Shown one piece after another: positions 17,388 through 27,381 of a stretch of DNA of 64,000 bases; position 1 is the first letter of the stretch; each line of letters opens with the position of its first letter. The stretch is from assembly GCF_022179405.1 (NCBI RefSeq), contig NZ_BPQT01000006.1, forward strand, positions 30,276 to 94,275. Reading direction: 5' to 3'. A model generated the notes under the pieces. The model was given only the letters and a program-made list of their open reading frames with translations. It ran no database searches and was not told the DNA's origin. This DNA is from Methylobacterium marchantiae (GTDB lineage Bacteria; Pseudomonadota; Alphaproteobacteria; Rhizobiales; Beijerinckiaceae). The position numbers were made by a program, and so were the translations under genes.

Positions 17388-18164
17388 TCAGATGCCCGTG
17401 CCATTCAGCGGGTTCGCTTCGTCCCAGCCATAACCGAGTGTCTCGAAGCGCATCGAGCGTGCGTCGACCATGAGCAGACGCCCCACCAGCGGCTCGCCGA
17501 AATCCGCCACCGTGCGGATCACCTCCATCGCCATCAGCGATCCCATCACGCCGGCGAGCGCCCCGAGCACGCCGGCCTCGGCGCAGGCGGGCACGCTGCC
17601 GGGCGGCGGCGGGTTCGGGAACAGGCAGCGATAGGTCGGGTTCGGGCGGCCGTCCGGGCCGGTCTCATGGGCCCGGATCGTCGTCAGCGTGCCGTCGAAC
17701 TGCCCGAGGGCCGCCGTCACCAGCGGACGCTTCGCGTGAAAGCAGGCGTCCGACACCGCGTAGCGGGTCGCGAAATTGTCCGAGCCATCGGCCACCACGT
17801 CGTACTCACCCGCCAAGGCGACCGCGTTCTCAGCCGTGATCCTCATACGATGCGCTTCGATGCGCACATGCGGGTTGAGCCGGGCCACGGCGTCGACGGC
17901 GCTGTCGACCTTCGGCCGGCCGATATCCGGTGTGCCATGGATGACCTGCCTCTGCAGGTTCGACAGCGACACCGTATCGTCATCGACGATGCCGATCGTG
18001 CCGATGCCGGCCGCCGCGAGATACTGGATCAGCGGTGCGCCGAGACCGCCCGCACCGATCACCAGCACGCGGGCCGCTTTCAGCCGCGCCTGTCCGGGCC
18101 CTCCGACCTCGCGCAGGACGAGGTGGCGGGCGTAGCGTTCGACTTCGTCGCTGGAGAAGGCCAT
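17388..18164 (-). CDS. moeB: MoeB/ThiF/HesA-family adenylyltransferase
   Basis: A 258-residue E1-like enzyme that adenylates the C-terminal glycine of a small sulfur carrier (MoaD in molybdopterin synthesis, ThiS in thiamine synthesis). From the ATG at 18164 the N-terminus RYARHLVLREVGGPGQ is typical. The nucleotide-binding loop GAGGLG is at 37-42, the LSNLQRQVIH arginine motif follows, and DGSDNFATRY marks the metal/ATP aspartate. YRCLFPNPPPPGSVPACAEAGV matches the MoeB region with the conserved cysteine. There is no rhodanese extension. The MoeB assignment over ThiF rests on overall motif fit and on the adjacent molybdoenzyme genes. Confidence 0.85.
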   Translation of the reverse strand: MAFSSDEVERYARHLVLREVGGPGQARLKAARVLVIGAGGLGAPLIQYLAAAGIGTIGIVDDDTVSLSNLQRQVIHGTPDIGRPKVDSAVDAVARLNPHVRIEAHRMRITAENAVALAGEYDVVADGSDNFATRYAVSDACFHAKRPLVTAALGQFDGTLTTIRAHETGPDGRPNPTYRCLFPNPPPPGSVPACAEAGVLGALAGVMGSLMAMEVIRTVADFGEPLVGRLLMVDARSMRFETLGYGWDEANPLNGTGI

Positions 18165-18276
18165 GGCCCTGAGATAGCCCCTGCCGCAGGGCATCGGAAG
18201 GCCGAGGCACCTGTATTTGCGTCACCGGGCATCGCGGCCTATGCGCGACGCTGAAACGTCCCACCCCGCCGAGACG

Positions 18277-19479
18277 ATGCCCGTGTCCTCTCCCGATATC
18301 GCCGACCGCTCGCCCCTCGCTCTGGCTCAGGCGCTCATCCGCTGCCCGTCGGTGACGCCGGAGGAGGGCGGCGCCCTGCAATGGCTCGGCGGCGTGCTGG
18401 AGGCGGCGGGCTTCGCCGTCGAGCGCCCGTGCTTCTCGGAGCCCGGCACGCCGGACATCGACAATCTCTATGCCCGGATCGGGTCAGGCGCGCCCTACCT
18501 GCTCTTTGCCGGCCATACCGACGTCGTCCCGCCGGGCGCCGCCGACGCTTGGCGCCATGGGCCATTCGAGGGAGCGGTGTCGGACGGGATGCTCTACGGC
18601 CGGGGCGCCGTCGACATGAAGGGCGGGATCGCCTGCATGCTGTCGGCCGCCCTTGCCTTCGTCGCCGAGCGGGGAGGGGACTTTTCCGGCTCCCTCGGAT
18701 TCCTCATCACCGGCGACGAGGAGGGGCCGGCCGTCAATGGCACGGTGAAGCTCCTCGATTGGGCCGGGGCGCGCGGCGAACGCTTCGACCATTGCCTCCT
18801 CGGCGAGCCGACCAATCCGTCGGCTCTTGGCGAGATGATCAAGATCGGCCGGCGCGGCTCGCTCACCGGCAAGCTCGTCGTCCACGGACGACAGGGCCAC
18901 GTCGCCTATCCGCACAAGGCGGAGAACCCCATCCCCGGCCTGCTGCGCCTCGCCTCCGCGCTCCTCGATCGGCCCCTCGACGGCGGGACCGCGCATTTCG
19001 ACGCGTCGAATCTCGAATTCACCACCATCGATGTCGGCAATCCCGCCACCAACGTCATCCCGGCGGAGGCGCGCGCCACCTTCAACATCCGCTTCAACGA
19101 GGGCTGGACCGCCGAGAGTCTGGGGGGCGAGATCCGGCGGCGCCTGGAGATGGCGGCCGGCAATGCGGTTCGGTTCACCCTCGACCTCCAGCCCTCGAAC
19201 TCGCCGGCCTTCCTCACCGCGCCCGACGCCTTCACCGATCTCGTCGTCGAGGCGATCGAGGCCGAGACCGGGCGTCGCCCGGTCCTCTCCACCACGGGCG
19301 GCACCTCGGACGCCCGCTTCATCAAGGATGCCTGTCCGGTCATCGAGTTCGGCCTCGTGGGCGAGACCATGCACCAGACCGACGAATGCGTGGCCGTGGC
19401 CGATCTCGACCGGCTCACCGCGATCTACGCGCGGGTGCTGGCCGCCTATTTCTCCGGGCGCTCGCCCTCGGGGAGGTAA
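18277..19479 (+). CDS. dapE: Succinyl-diaminopimelate desuccinylase
   Basis: A 400-residue zinc peptidase-family (M20) enzyme of lysine/peptidoglycan synthesis. It hydrolyses N-succinyl-LL-diaminopimelate. Key motifs are GHTDVVPPG (first zinc histidine), [11 protein letters not shown] (bridging aspartate), [11 protein letters not shown] (catalytic glutamate pair), GEPTN, and a C-terminal [13 protein letters not shown] with the last zinc histidine. The [10 protein letters not shown] segment is also typical of DapE. I chose the ATG at 18277; an ATG at 18241 in frame would add 12 residues. Its 3' end overlaps truA on the opposite strand by 34 bp. Confidence 0.95.
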   Translation: MPVSSPDIADRSPLALAQALIRCPSVTPEEGGALQWLGGVLEAAGFAVERPCFSEPGTPDIDNLYARIGSGAPYLLFAGHTDVVPPGAADAWRHGPFEGAVSDGMLYGRGAVDMKGGIACMLSAALAFVAERGGDFSGSLGFLITGDEEGPAVNGTVKLLDWAGARGERFDHCLLGEPTNPSALGEMIKIGRRGSLTGKLVVHGRQGHVAYPHKAENPIPGLLRLASALLDRPLDGGTAHFDASNLEFTTIDVGNPATNVIPAEARATFNIRFNEGWTAESLGGEIRRRLEMAAGNAVRFTLDLQPSNSPAFLTAPDAFTDLVVEAIEAETGRRPVLSTTGGTSDARFIKDACPVIEFGLVGETMHQTDECVAVADLDRLTAIYARVLAAYFSGRSPSGR

Positions 19480-20222
19480 TCCACCCCCACGAAGGTGAGC
19501 CCCTGGGCCGGGGCCATCGGCCCGCAGCGGGCACGGTCGCGGCTCGCGAGGATGTCGGCCACGTCGGCGATGCTGAAACGGCCGCATCCGGCCATCATCA
19601 GCGTGCCGGCCATGGCGCGGACCTGATGGTGCAGGAACGAGCGCGCCGAGGTCGAGATCACGATCTCCTCGAACAGACCCATCGTAACGCGCGCCACGTC
19701 GAGCTGTTCGAGGGTGCGGACGGGGCTGTTGGCCTGGCACTCGGCGGCGCGAAAGGCGGTGAAGTCGTGCCGGCCGAGCAGGCCCTGGGCGGCCTCGTGC
19801 ATCGCTTCGGCATCGAGGGGCCAGGGCACGTGCCAGACATGAGCGCGGGTCAGTGCCGGCGGGCTGCGCCGGTTGAAGATGCGGTAGCGGTAATGCCGGC
19901 GGATGGCGGAATGGCGCGCATCGAAGCCGGGACCGACCCGCTCCGCGCCGACGATGGCGACCGGAAGCGGGCGCAGATGGGCGTTGAGGGCGTCGCGCAC
20001 CGTGTCCGTGCGCCATTCTTTCGTCAGGTCGAGATGGGCGACCTGATGGATGGCGTGGACGCCGGCATCGGTGCGGCCGGCACAGGTCAGGCGCGCATCC
20101 TCGCCCGAGAAGCGTTTCACCGCGTCCTCGATGGCGCCCTGGACGGTGGGGTCTTCGGCCTGCCTCTGCCATCCGCAGAACGGGGCACCGTCATACTCGA
20201 TGACGAGCTTGTAGCGGGGCAT
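19446..20222 (-). CDS. truA: tRNA pseudouridine(38-40) synthase
   Basis: A 258-residue enzyme that isomerises uridines 38-40 in tRNA anticodon arms. The ATG at 20222 gives [21 protein letters not shown], the standard TruA start. The catalytic aspartate is D52 in [11 protein letters not shown]. Further motifs [11 protein letters not shown] and [15 protein letters not shown] match the RNA-binding and C-terminal signature. It lies just downstream of fmt (25 bp) in a def-fmt-truA run, an arrangement common in alphaproteobacteria. The gene ends inside the 3' end of convergent dapE. Confidence 0.96.
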   Translation of the reverse strand: MPRYKLVIEYDGAPFCGWQRQAEDPTVQGAIEDAVKRFSGEDARLTCAGRTDAGVHAIHQVAHLDLTKEWRTDTVRDALNAHLRPLPVAIVGAERVGPGFDARHSAIRRHYRYRIFNRRSPPALTRAHVWHVPWPLDAEAMHEAAQGLLGRHDFTAFRAAECQANSPVRTLEQLDVARVTMGLFEEIVISTSARSFLHHQVRAMAGTLMMAGCGRFSIADVADILASRDRARCGPMAPAQGLTFVGVDYLPEGERPEK

Positions 20223-20247
20223 CAGCCTCGCCTCCTTGCGGCATGGC

Positions 20248-21177
20248 TCACGGGAAACGCGTGCCGCGGGGAAGATGGGCGCCGCGGACGAAGTCGGCCC
20301 CGGTGGCGATGCCGCCCTTGCCGGCCCGGCGGAGTTCCGTGAGATGCACCGCGCCCTCGCCGCAGGCCACGGTCCCGTCCGCATCGAGCAAGGTGCCCGG
20401 CTCGCCCGCGCCGATCGACGGGAGGGCGCGCAGCACTTTCACCCGCTCCGCGCCCTTGCCGAGATCGGCCTCGAAGAAGGCGCCGGGAAAGGGCGAGAGT
20501 CCGTTGATGTGGTTGGCCACCTCGATCGCCGGCTTTCCCCAGTCGATGCGGGCCTCCTCGTTGGTGATCTTGTGCGCATAGACCACGCCGTCCTCGGCCT
20601 GCGGCACGAGGGTCAGCCCCTCATTCTCCAGCTCGGCCAAAGCCTCGCTCATCAGCGCGGCACCGATCGGCATCAGCGCGTCGTGGAGGTCGCCGCCGCT
20701 CATGCCGGGCGCGATCGCCAGCTTCGCCTCCAAGGCGACAGGGCCGGTATCGAGCCCGGCTTCCATGCGCATGATGCCGACGCCGCTGAAGGCATCGCCC
20801 GCCATCACCGCGCGCTGGATCGGCGCCGCGCCGCGCCAGCGGGGCAGCAGCGAGGCGTGGAGGTTCAGGCAGCCATGGCGCGGCACGTCGAGGATCGCCT
20901 GCGGCAGCAGCATCCCGTAGGCCACCACCAAGGCGACGTCGCAGGCATGCGACCGAAATTCGGCAAGGGCCTCCGGCGTCTTCAGGGTCGCGGGCGTGAG
21001 GACCGGCGCGCCGAGCCTGTCCGCCAGGGCGTGGACGGGCGACGGCCTCAGCGCCATGCCGCGCCCGGACCGTGCCGGCGCGCGGGTATAGACGGCGGCG
21101 ATGTCGTGGCCGTCCTCCGCCAGGCGCGCCAGAGTGGCGACGGCGAAGTCGGGCGTCCCCATGAAGACGAGCCTCAT
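20248..21177 (-). CDS. fmt: Methionyl-tRNA formyltransferase
   Basis: A 309-residue enzyme that formylates initiator methionyl-tRNA using 10-formyl-tetrahydrofolate. The N-terminus [13 protein letters not shown] is diagnostic. The formyl-binding core has the [17 protein letters not shown] loop containing the catalytic asparagine, histidine and SLLP motif, then DTGPV and a C-terminal tRNA-binding domain from about residue 205. It sits between def and truA. Fmt and Def act on opposite ends of the same N-formyl cycle, so the pairing makes sense functionally. Confidence 0.97.
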   Translation of the reverse strand: MRLVFMGTPDFAVATLARLAEDGHDIAAVYTRAPARSGRGMALRPSPVHALADRLGAPVLTPATLKTPEALAEFRSHACDVALVVAYGMLLPQAILDVPRHGCLNLHASLLPRWRGAAPIQRAVMAGDAFSGVGIMRMEAGLDTGPVALEAKLAIAPGMSGGDLHDALMPIGAALMSEALAELENEGLTLVPQAEDGVVYAHKITNEEARIDWGKPAIEVANHINGLSPFPGAFFEADLGKGAERVKVLRALPSIGAGEPGTLLDADGTVACGEGAVHLTELRRAGKGGIATGADFVRGAHLPRGTRFP

Positions 21178-21205
21178 CGCGCGTACTCTCCGTGTCTGGA
21201 CGGGA

Positions 21206-21724
21206 TCAGGCGTCCTCGCCGCGCTTGGCCGCCTTGACGAATTTCTTGATCACCCGGTCGCGCTTCAGCTTCGACAGGTGGTCGATGAACAGCACCCCGT
21301 CGAGATGGTCGATCTCGTGCTGGATGCAGGTGGCCAGCAATCCGTCCGCGTCGATCTCGCGGGTCTCGCCGGTGAGGTCGCGGAAGCGCACGCGGACCCG
21401 GTCCGGCCGCTCGACCTCGCCGTAAAATTCCGGGATCGACAGGCAGCCCTCGTCATAGACGCGCTTCTCCTCCGAGGCCCACACGATCTCCGGGTCGAGG
21501 AAGACCTGCGGCTGCCGGTCGTTCTCGTCCTTCGACGTGTCGATCGTGACCACGCGCCTCGGGACGCCAACCTGAATCGCGGCCAAGCCGACGCCGGGGG
21601 CGTCGTACATCGTTTCCAGCATGTCGGCGACGAGGGTGCGGATTTCGCTGTCGATGGCGCCGACGGGGGTCGACATCTGGCGCAGGCGTGCGTCCGGCAG
21701 GATGACGAGGGGGCGGATGGTCAT
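21206..21724 (-). CDS. def: Peptide deformylase
   Basis: A 172-residue metal hydrolase that removes the N-formyl group from nascent proteins. From the ATG at 21724 it reads [14 protein letters not shown]. All three motifs are present: [18 protein letters not shown] with metal ligand C94, and QHEIDHLDG with ligands H136 and H140 and catalytic E137. The basic C-terminus ([16 protein letters not shown]) suits ribosome contact. The frame continues upstream to 21823 without homology, so the later ATG is preferred. fmt follows 28 bp downstream. Confidence 0.97.
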   Translation of the reverse strand: MTIRPLVILPDARLRQMSTPVGAIDSEIRTLVADMLETMYDAPGVGLAAIQVGVPRRVVTIDTSKDENDRQPQVFLDPEIVWASEEKRVYDEGCLSIPEFYGEVERPDRVRVRFRDLTGETREIDADGLLATCIQHEIDHLDGVLFIDHLSKLKRDRVIKKFVKAAKRGEDA

Positions 21725-21853
21725 GACGTGGCCAGGTCTGTCGGATGGAAGGTGCCCGGCCTCCCAGTTTGGGGAGCCGGCCGGGCCAACCCCGCAGATA
21801 AGGTTTGCCGAAAGGCCGGTCAAATCGGCGAAGGGCGTCGGGTGAGCGGGGCC

Positions 21854-22459
21854 TCAGAACGCCGTCCGGCTCCGGATCGCCGCCGAGAGCGTCCCCTCGT
21901 CGAGATAATCGAGTTCGCCGCCCACCGGCACGCCGTGGGCGAGGCGGGTGACCTTGAGGCCGTGGTGGCTCAGCGATTCCGTCACGTAATGCGCGGTGGT
22001 CTGTCCATCCACCGTGGCGTTGAGCGCGAGGATGATCTCGCGGACTTCCCCGTTGCCTGCCCGGTCCACCAGGCTAGCCAAGTTGAGATGTTCCGGGCGC
22101 ACCCCGTCGAGGGCCGAGAGGACGCCGCCGAGGACATGGTAGCGCGCTGTCACTGCGCCCGATCTCTCCAGGGCCCAGAGGTCGGACACATCCTCCACCA
22201 CCACCAGGATCGAGGGGTCGCGCGAAGCGTCCCGGCAAATGGTGCAGGGATCGCTGGTATCGACGTTGCCGCATTCCCGGCACACGACGATGCGCTCGGA
22301 GGCCACCTTCATGGCGTCCGCGAGCGGTCCGAGCAGCGTCTCCCGCTTTTTGATGAGGTGCAGGGCCGCGCGCCGCGCCGAGCGCGGGCCGAGACCCGGC
22401 ATGCGGGCGAGGAGCTGGATCAGGCGCTCGATCTCGGGGCCTGCAACGGCTTGAGCCAT
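21854..22459 (-). CDS. recR: Recombination mediator protein RecR
   Basis: A 201-residue RecF-pathway protein that helps load RecA at gaps. It contains the helix-hairpin-helix start ([23 protein letters not shown] in parts), the four-cysteine zinc finger [16 protein letters not shown] and a Toprim domain with [16 protein letters not shown]. In most bacteria recR follows dnaX and ybaB directly. Here the divergent pckA gene and about 340 bp of spacer come between, so recR must have its own promoter or depend on one upstream of 22459. It is followed by def after 130 bp. Confidence 0.97.
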   Translation of the reverse strand: MAQAVAGPEIERLIQLLARMPGLGPRSARRAALHLIKKRETLLGPLADAMKVASERIVVCRECGNVDTSDPCTICRDASRDPSILVVVEDVSDLWALERSGAVTARYHVLGGVLSALDGVRPEHLNLASLVDRAGNGEVREIILALNATVDGQTTAHYVTESLSHHGLKVTRLAHGVPVGGELDYLDEGTLSAAIRSRTAF

Positions 22460-22801
22460 GCGTGTTCCGTCGGGCGGCGATGGCCGCGTGTTGATAGGGG
22501 CGTGTGGCGACCTCTCTTAGCCGGATTTTTCCGTCGCGGCATGCGCCGCAACGCCACCCGGCTCTCCCTGGACGAGCGGAGTTGGCCCGGCTGACAAATC
22601 GCCCCGTTCGTCGGCGCATCCACCCTTGGTTCAATTGACGCGCTCCCTTCGCCGTCTATGCAAGACGGATCGATAGAGTGGTGAACCTGTGCGCGGCGGG
22701 CCTGACCGACTGCGCGGACACTTCGTCGAACCGGTCGGAGCATATCGGGAGACCGACCGAAACTTCGCGTAAGCGATCAGGTGTCTTGAGGAGTGACGGA
22801 C
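22460..22801. other. Divergent intergenic region recR / pckA
   Basis: 342 bp without a convincing gene. It should hold the recR promoter on the minus strand and the pckA promoter on the plus strand. Only the plus-strand pair of boxes at 22635-22662 is reasonably clear. Confidence 0.5.
22635..22662 (+). promoter_or_regulatory. Candidate promoter for pckA
   Basis: TTGACG (22635-22640) and TATGCA (22657-22662) with a 16-bp spacer upstream of pckA. Transcription from here would give a leader of roughly 130 nt. Consensus match is fair; no other support. Confidence 0.4.
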
Positions 22802-24418
22802 GTGACAGATATCGGCGAGTTCAACGCCAGCCATGGCGCCGAGACGATCGGCCTGCGCAACCTCAAGGCCGTCCACTGGAATTTCGAGACGCCGCGTCTC
22901 TACGAAGAATCGCTGAAGCGCGGTGAATCGCAGCTCGCCCATGGCGGCGCGTTGGTGGCGACCACCGGCACCCATACCGGCCGGTCGCCCAAGGACAAGT
23001 TCGTTGTCCGCGACGCAAACACCGAGAACGAGATCTGGTGGGAGAACAACGGCGCGATCACGCCCGAGCAGTTCGAGACCCTGTACCAGGACTTCCTCGG
23101 CCATGCCGAGGGGCGCGAACTCTTCGCCCAGGACCTCTATGGCGGCGCCGATCCGGCTCACCGTGTCCAGGCCCGGGTCTTCACCGAATTCGCCTGGCAT
23201 TCGCTCTTCATCCGCAACCTGCTGATCCGGCCCGATCGCGCGGCCCTGGCGGATTACGTTCCGGAACTGACGATCATCGACCTGCCGAGCTTCCAGGCCG
23301 AGCCGCATCGCCACGGCTGCCGCTCGAAGACCGTCATCGCCATCGACTTCACCCGTAAGATCGTCCTCATCGGCGGCAGCGCCTACGCCGGCGAGATGAA
23401 GAAGTCGGTCTTCACCTATCTCAACTTCGTTCTGCCCGGCGCCGGCGTGATGCCGATGCATTGCTCCGCCAACGCGGCGCTCGATGCCGAGGGCGATTCG
23501 GCCCTGTTCTTCGGCCTTTCCGGCACCGGCAAGACCACGCTCTCCAACGATTCCTCGCGCATGCTCCTCGGCGACGACGAGCACGGCTGGAGCAAGGACG
23601 GCATCTTCAACTTCGAGGGCGGTTGCTACGCCAAGACCATCCGCCTGTCGCGCAACGCCGAGCCGGAAATCTACGCCACCACCGAGCGCTTCGGCACGGT
23701 CATGGAGAACGTGGTGATTGATCCGATGTCGCGTCGTCCCGATTTCGACGACGCGTCCCTGACCGAGAACACCCGCTGCGCCTACCCGCTCGATTTCATC
23801 GCCAATGCCAGCGCGACGGGGCGCGCCGCGCACCCGAAGAACATCGTCATGCTGACCTGCGACGCATTCGGCGTGATGCCGCCGATCGCCAAGCTCACCG
23901 GCGCGGAGGCGATGTACCACTTCCTCTCCGGCTACACCGCCAAGGTCGCCGGCACCGAGCGCGGCCTGACCGCGCCGGAAGCGACGTTCTCGACCTGCTT
24001 CGGAGCGCCGTTCATGCCGCGCCACCCGAGCGTCTACGGCAACCTGCTGCGCGACCTCATCGCCCATCACGACGTCGATTGCTGGCTGGTGAATACCGGC
24101 TGGACCGGCGGCGGCGTCGGCACCGGACGGCGCATGCCGATCCGCGTCACGCGGCGCCTGCTCGGCGCGGCCCTCGACGGATCGCTGTCGAAGACCGAGT
24201 TCCGACGCGATCCCTATTTCGGCTTCGCGGTCCCGGTCTTCGTCCCCGGCGTGGAGCCGCATATCCTCCAGCCGGTGAAGACCTGGGGCAACAAAGCCGC
24301 CTTCGCCGAGACGGCGACGCGGCTCGTGTCGATGTTCCGCGAAAACTTCAAGCGTTTTGAGGCGCATGTGGACGCCGATGTCCGCGCCGCGGAGCCGGTT
24401 CAGGTGATCGCCGCCTAG
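22802..24418 (+). CDS. pckA: Phosphoenolpyruvate carboxykinase (ATP)
   Basis: A 538-residue enzyme that converts oxaloacetate and ATP to phosphoenolpyruvate, CO2 and ADP, for gluconeogenesis. Diagnostic parts are [12 protein letters not shown], the kinase loop [11 protein letters not shown] with K244 (kinase-1a), the metal-site [10 protein letters not shown], and [16 protein letters not shown] chose the GTG at 22802, which has AGGAG eight bases upstream; an in-frame GTG at 22793 overlaps that ribosome site. The gene is inserted between ybaB and recR on the opposite strand. In organisms assimilating C2 or C1 carbon it feeds C3 metabolism from C4 acids. Confidence 0.97.
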   Translation: MTDIGEFNASHGAETIGLRNLKAVHWNFETPRLYEESLKRGESQLAHGGALVATTGTHTGRSPKDKFVVRDANTENEIWWENNGAITPEQFETLYQDFLGHAEGRELFAQDLYGGADPAHRVQARVFTEFAWHSLFIRNLLIRPDRAALADYVPELTIIDLPSFQAEPHRHGCRSKTVIAIDFTRKIVLIGGSAYAGEMKKSVFTYLNFVLPGAGVMPMHCSANAALDAEGDSALFFGLSGTGKTTLSNDSSRMLLGDDEHGWSKDGIFNFEGGCYAKTIRLSRNAEPEIYATTERFGTVMENVVIDPMSRRPDFDDASLTENTRCAYPLDFIANASATGRAAHPKNIVMLTCDAFGVMPPIAKLTGAEAMYHFLSGYTAKVAGTERGLTAPEATFSTCFGAPFMPRHPSVYGNLLRDLIAHHDVDCWLVNTGWTGGGVGTGRRMPIRVTRRLLGAALDGSLSKTEFRRDPYFGFAVPVFVPGVEPHILQPVKTWGNKAAFAETATRLVSMFRENFKRFEAHVDADVRAAEPVQVIAA

Positions 24419-24434
24419 ATTGTCTTGGTCACGA

Positions 24435-24462
24435 TCCGATCCCGGCTCGCTCCGGGATCGGA
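24435..24462. terminator. GC-rich stem-loop between convergent pckA and ybaB
   Basis: TCCGATCCCGG and its exact complement CCGGGATCGGA flank a six-base loop (24435-24462), 17 bp after pckA. No run of T follows on either strand, so it may act as a weak bidirectional terminator or an RNA-stabilising hairpin. Confidence 0.45.
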
Positions 24463-24482
24463 CGCCCGATCGGCGATGAGGA

Positions 24483-24803
24483 TCAAAACAGCTTCATGCC
24501 GGGTGGGATCGGCAGTCCCTTGGTGAGTTCGGCCATGTGCTCGGCCGCCACCTGTTCGGCCTTGCCGCGCGCGTCGTTGACGGCGGCGACGATGAGATCT
24601 TCGAGGATTTCCCGCTCGTCCGGGTTCATCAGGCTCGGATCGAGGGTAATGCCCTTGACGAGGCCCTTGGCCGTCATGGTGACGGCGACCGCACCACCGC
24701 CGGAGGCACCCTTCACCTCTACGGTTTCGAGTTCGGTCTGCAGGCTCGCCATCTTCTCCTGCATGGCCTGGGCCTGCTTCATGATTCCCATGAGGTCGCG
24801 CAT
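24483..24803 (-). CDS. ybaB: YbaB/EbfC-family nucleoid-associated protein
   Basis: A 106-residue DNA-binding protein. It has the family form MRDLMGIMKQAQAMQEKMASLQ, a beta-rich VEVKGASGGGAVAVTMTAKG part (read in pieces), and a DLIVAAVNDARGKAEQ helix. YbaB/EbfC dimers bind DNA with little sequence preference and influence nucleoid structure and gene expression. It follows dnaX by 72 bp, the usual neighbour, but recR is separated from it by pckA. Confidence 0.95.
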   Translation of the reverse strand: MRDLMGIMKQAQAMQEKMASLQTELETVEVKGASGGGAVAVTMTAKGLVKGITLDPSLMNPDEREILEDLIVAAVNDARGKAEQVAAEHMAELTKGLPIPPGMKLF

Positions 24804-24875
24804 GGCTGAGCTTTCCGAAAGGTTTGGAGGCAGGGGACTATCAGATCGCCATTTAGGGTCCGACCCGGCGAAGCG

Positions 24876-26747
24876 CTACGCCTCGTCGTCCGGTTCGCCG
24901 CTGCCTTCGGGATCGGATACCGCGAGATCCGCACCTGCCACCGGCTCCGTCAGGACGGCCTTGTCCCTCACGTCGATGATCTGAGCACCGGGAAAACGTG
25001 CGAGCACCTCCCTGACGAGGGGATGAGCGGCCGCGTTCTCGTGGCGCGATTCCAGGGCCGCCCGTGCCTTGTAGGCGAGGGTGGGCTCGCCCTCCTCCTT
25101 CGAAAGGGCGACGATCCAGCGCCGTCCCGTCCAGGCGTCGAGCGAGCGGGCGAGGTCGTTGGCGAGATTCTGCCGCCCACCCTCCGCCAAGCGGAACTCG
25201 ATCCGTCCCTCCTCGAACCGGACGAGATGCGCCTCGCGCTCCAGCGCCATCTTGAGGCCGATGTCGCGGCGCTCGTCGGCCAGCGCGACGACGTCCTCGA
25301 AGCTGCTGAGGCGGGGGCCGGCCTCCTGCGGAGGCGCAGCCGAGACGGCGGCGGGAACGAGGCTCGTCCGCGCTCCGCCGCTCGCCGCGAGGGTGAGGGC
25401 CGGACGCGAGGGAGGAACATCCACCGTGACCGGGGAGGCGACCGCCTGCATCGGCGACGAGGCATTCGGGGCGGACAAAGGCGGCGATACGGGCGCCGCC
25501 CCGGAGGACTGCGCCGCGCCGGACTCTGCCTTCAACTGCCGCAGGGCCTCGTCAGGCGTCGGCAGGTCGGCGGCGTAGGCGAGGCGCACCAGCGCCATCT
25601 CGGCTGCGGCGAGGGGCCTTGCGGCGACCTGCACTTCGGGGATCGCCTTCAACAGAATCTGCCATGCCCGAGACAGGGCACGGATCGAGAGCTTGGCCGC
25701 GAACTCGCCGCCGCGGCCGCGCTCGTCGGCGCTGAGGGTCGGGTCTGCGGCCGCCGCTTCGGGCACCAGCTTCAGGCGGGTGACGAGATGGGTGAAGCTC
25801 GCGAGATCGGAGAGGATCACGGCCGGGTCGGCACCGGCCTCGTACTGGCCGCGCACTTCCGCGAAGCTCGTCGGGATGTCGCCGCGCATCACCGCCTCGA
25901 ACAGGTCGACGATCCGCCCCCTGTCGGCGAGGCCGAGCATGTCGCGCACGCTCGCCCCGGTGACGAGGCCGGCGCCATGGGCGATAGCCTGATCGAGGAG
26001 CGAGAGGGCATCGCGCACCGAACCCTCGGCGGCGCGGGTGATCGCGGCGAGGGCCTCGGGTTCGGCCTCGACGCTCTCGGCGGCGCAGATCCTGGCGAGA
26101 TGCGCGACCATGGTATCGGCCTCGACCCGGCGCAGATCGAAACGCTGGCAGCGCGACAGGATCGTCACCGGCACCTTGCGGATTTCGGTGGTGGCGAAGA
26201 CGAACTTGGCGTGGGGCGGCGGCTCTTCGAGGGTCTTCAGGAAGGCGTTGAACGCCTTCTCCGAGAGCATGTGCACCTCGTCGACGATGTAGACCTTGTA
26301 GCGGGCCGAGACCGGCGAATAGCGGATGCCGTCGATGATGCCGCGCACGTCGTCGATGCCGGTATGCGAGGCGGCATCCATCTCCAGCACGTCCATGTGC
26401 CGTGATTCCATGATCGCCTGGCAGTGGCGACCGAGCTCCGGCATGGCGATGGTGGGGCCGGTATCGGGATGGCCGTCGCGGACATAGTTGAGCCCGCGGG
26501 CGAGGATGCGGGCCGTCGTCGTCTTGCCGACGCCGCGTACGCCGGTGAGCATCCAGGCCTGGGGAATACGGTTGGCCGCGAAGGCATTGGCCAGCGTGCG
26601 CACCATGGCGCCCTGGCCGATCAGGTCATCGAAATTCTGGGGACGGTACTTGCGGGCCAGCACCCGGTAGGGCGCAGCGGCCGGCACAGGCTCGGGAAAA
26701 CCCGGAAGACCGGGAAGATCGCTCGGAGTGCCGGAGGTCGCGTCCAT
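24876..26747 (-). CDS. dnaX: DNA polymerase III subunit gamma/tau
   Basis: A 623-residue clamp-loader ATPase. From the ATG at 26747 about 30 linker residues precede YRVLARKYRPQNFDDLIGQ. Walker A is GVRGVGKTTTARI with K75; Walker B and sensor parts read DEVHMLSEKAFNAFLKTLEEPP in outline. The zinc module is degenerate: only one cysteine (GRHCQAI) remains where four are usual. The C-terminal 250 residues are Pro/Ala-rich and match the tau-specific region. SRP RNA lies directly upstream and ybaB downstream. A gamma form from frameshifting cannot be judged here. Confidence 0.96.
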   Translation of the reverse strand: MDATSGTPSDLPGLPGFPEPVPAAAPYRVLARKYRPQNFDDLIGQGAMVRTLANAFAANRIPQAWMLTGVRGVGKTTTARILARGLNYVRDGHPDTGPTIAMPELGRHCQAIMESRHMDVLEMDAASHTGIDDVRGIIDGIRYSPVSARYKVYIVDEVHMLSEKAFNAFLKTLEEPPPHAKFVFATTEIRKVPVTILSRCQRFDLRRVEADTMVAHLARICAAESVEAEPEALAAITRAAEGSVRDALSLLDQAIAHGAGLVTGASVRDMLGLADRGRIVDLFEAVMRGDIPTSFAEVRGQYEAGADPAVILSDLASFTHLVTRLKLVPEAAAADPTLSADERGRGGEFAAKLSIRALSRAWQILLKAIPEVQVAARPLAAAEMALVRLAYAADLPTPDEALRQLKAESGAAQSSGAAPVSPPLSAPNASSPMQAVASPVTVDVPPSRPALTLAASGGARTSLVPAAVSAAPPQEAGPRLSSFEDVVALADERRDIGLKMALEREAHLVRFEEGRIEFRLAEGGRQNLANDLARSLDAWTGRRWIVALSKEEGEPTLAYKARAALESRHENAAAHPLVREVLARFPGAQIIDVRDKAVLTEPVAGADLAVSDPEGSGEPDDEA

Positions 26748-26817
26748 GCCGCCTTGCGTGGTTCGAGCGGCCCCGAGGTCGGGGGATGCCGCCACGCGGG
26801 CCTTGGAAGAGCAACGA

Positions 26818-26920
26818 AGGTGGGAGGCTGGACGAAGACCCGCTCGGTCTCGTTAGGGCTGCTTCCTTCCGGACCTGACCCGGTTGGCGAGTGAAACGTC
26901 CCTCGCCAACCTCCCGAGCG
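26818..26920 (-). ncRNA. ffs: Signal recognition particle RNA (4.5S type)
   Basis: On the minus strand the region contains the near-invariant SRP domain IV core GGTCAGGTCCGGAAGGAAGC followed by AGCCCTAACGAG (26847-26882). Upstream in the RNA, a perfect ten-base hairpin (GGTTGGCGAG with CTCGCCAACC) and flanking GGGAGG / CCTCCCA ends close the molecule at about 26920 and 26820. Location just ahead of dnaX is the usual one in alphaproteobacteria. It pairs with Ffh to target nascent membrane proteins. Exact ends are estimates. Confidence 0.92.
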
Positions 26921-26971
26921 CTATATGGCCGGCGCCTTCGTGGAACGCAAGCGCCGCGATCCGCGAGCCGC

Positions 26972-27235
26972 CTACTCCGCTTCGCGGGTGGTGATGGCGT
27001 AGGTCTTCGGATCGAGCTCCAAGTCGAACTGCTTGCCGTTGGCGTCGATGGCGTCGTCCACGTCGATCTCGTGATCCTCGACCTCGATCTTCTTCCACTT
27101 CACGAAGCCTTCCTTCTTCAGGGTCGCCTCGATCTTGGTGAGTTCCTCGGGCGTCGGCGCCCGATCGGCGAGGGCGGTGCCGGTGAGGGCGAAACCGAGG
27201 GCGATGGCGGCGAGGCCGGCGGTCTTGATCGACAT
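26972..27235 (-). CDS. Small exported PepSY-domain protein
   Basis: An 87-residue protein with a signal peptide (MSIKTAGLAAIALGFALTGTALA, cleavage near residue 23). A single PepSY-like unit follows: APTPEELTKIEATLKKEG, then KWKKIEVEDHEIDVDDAIDANGKQFDLELDP in parts. PepSY domains are found in protease inhibitors and small periplasmic regulators, but the target is unknown. The ATG at 27235 has GAGTTTTC-type upstream sequence with AAGGAG nearby. It is transcribed on the same strand as the SRP RNA, 50 bp away, and divergently from comM. Confidence 0.8.
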   Translation of the reverse strand: MSIKTAGLAAIALGFALTGTALADRAPTPEELTKIEATLKKEGFVKWKKIEVEDHEIDVDDAIDANGKQFDLELDPKTYAITTREAE

Positions 27236-27381
27236 TGAAAACTCCTTCGTCGGGAATCCGACGGCGGGCGAACGGCGGAATGGCCCCGAGGTTCCATGAC
27301 GATTCCGCAATGGCGCACGCGCTGGTTGTCACCGATCACGCCTCACCCTAACCTTGGCCATAGTTCGAGAGGTTCGGAACC

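Noticed and set aside
18484-20172. A long open frame on the minus strand across dapE and truA
   Set aside because: It is antisense to dapE, changes to another frame over truA, and its product is Arg/Pro-rich without homology. High GC makes such frames common.
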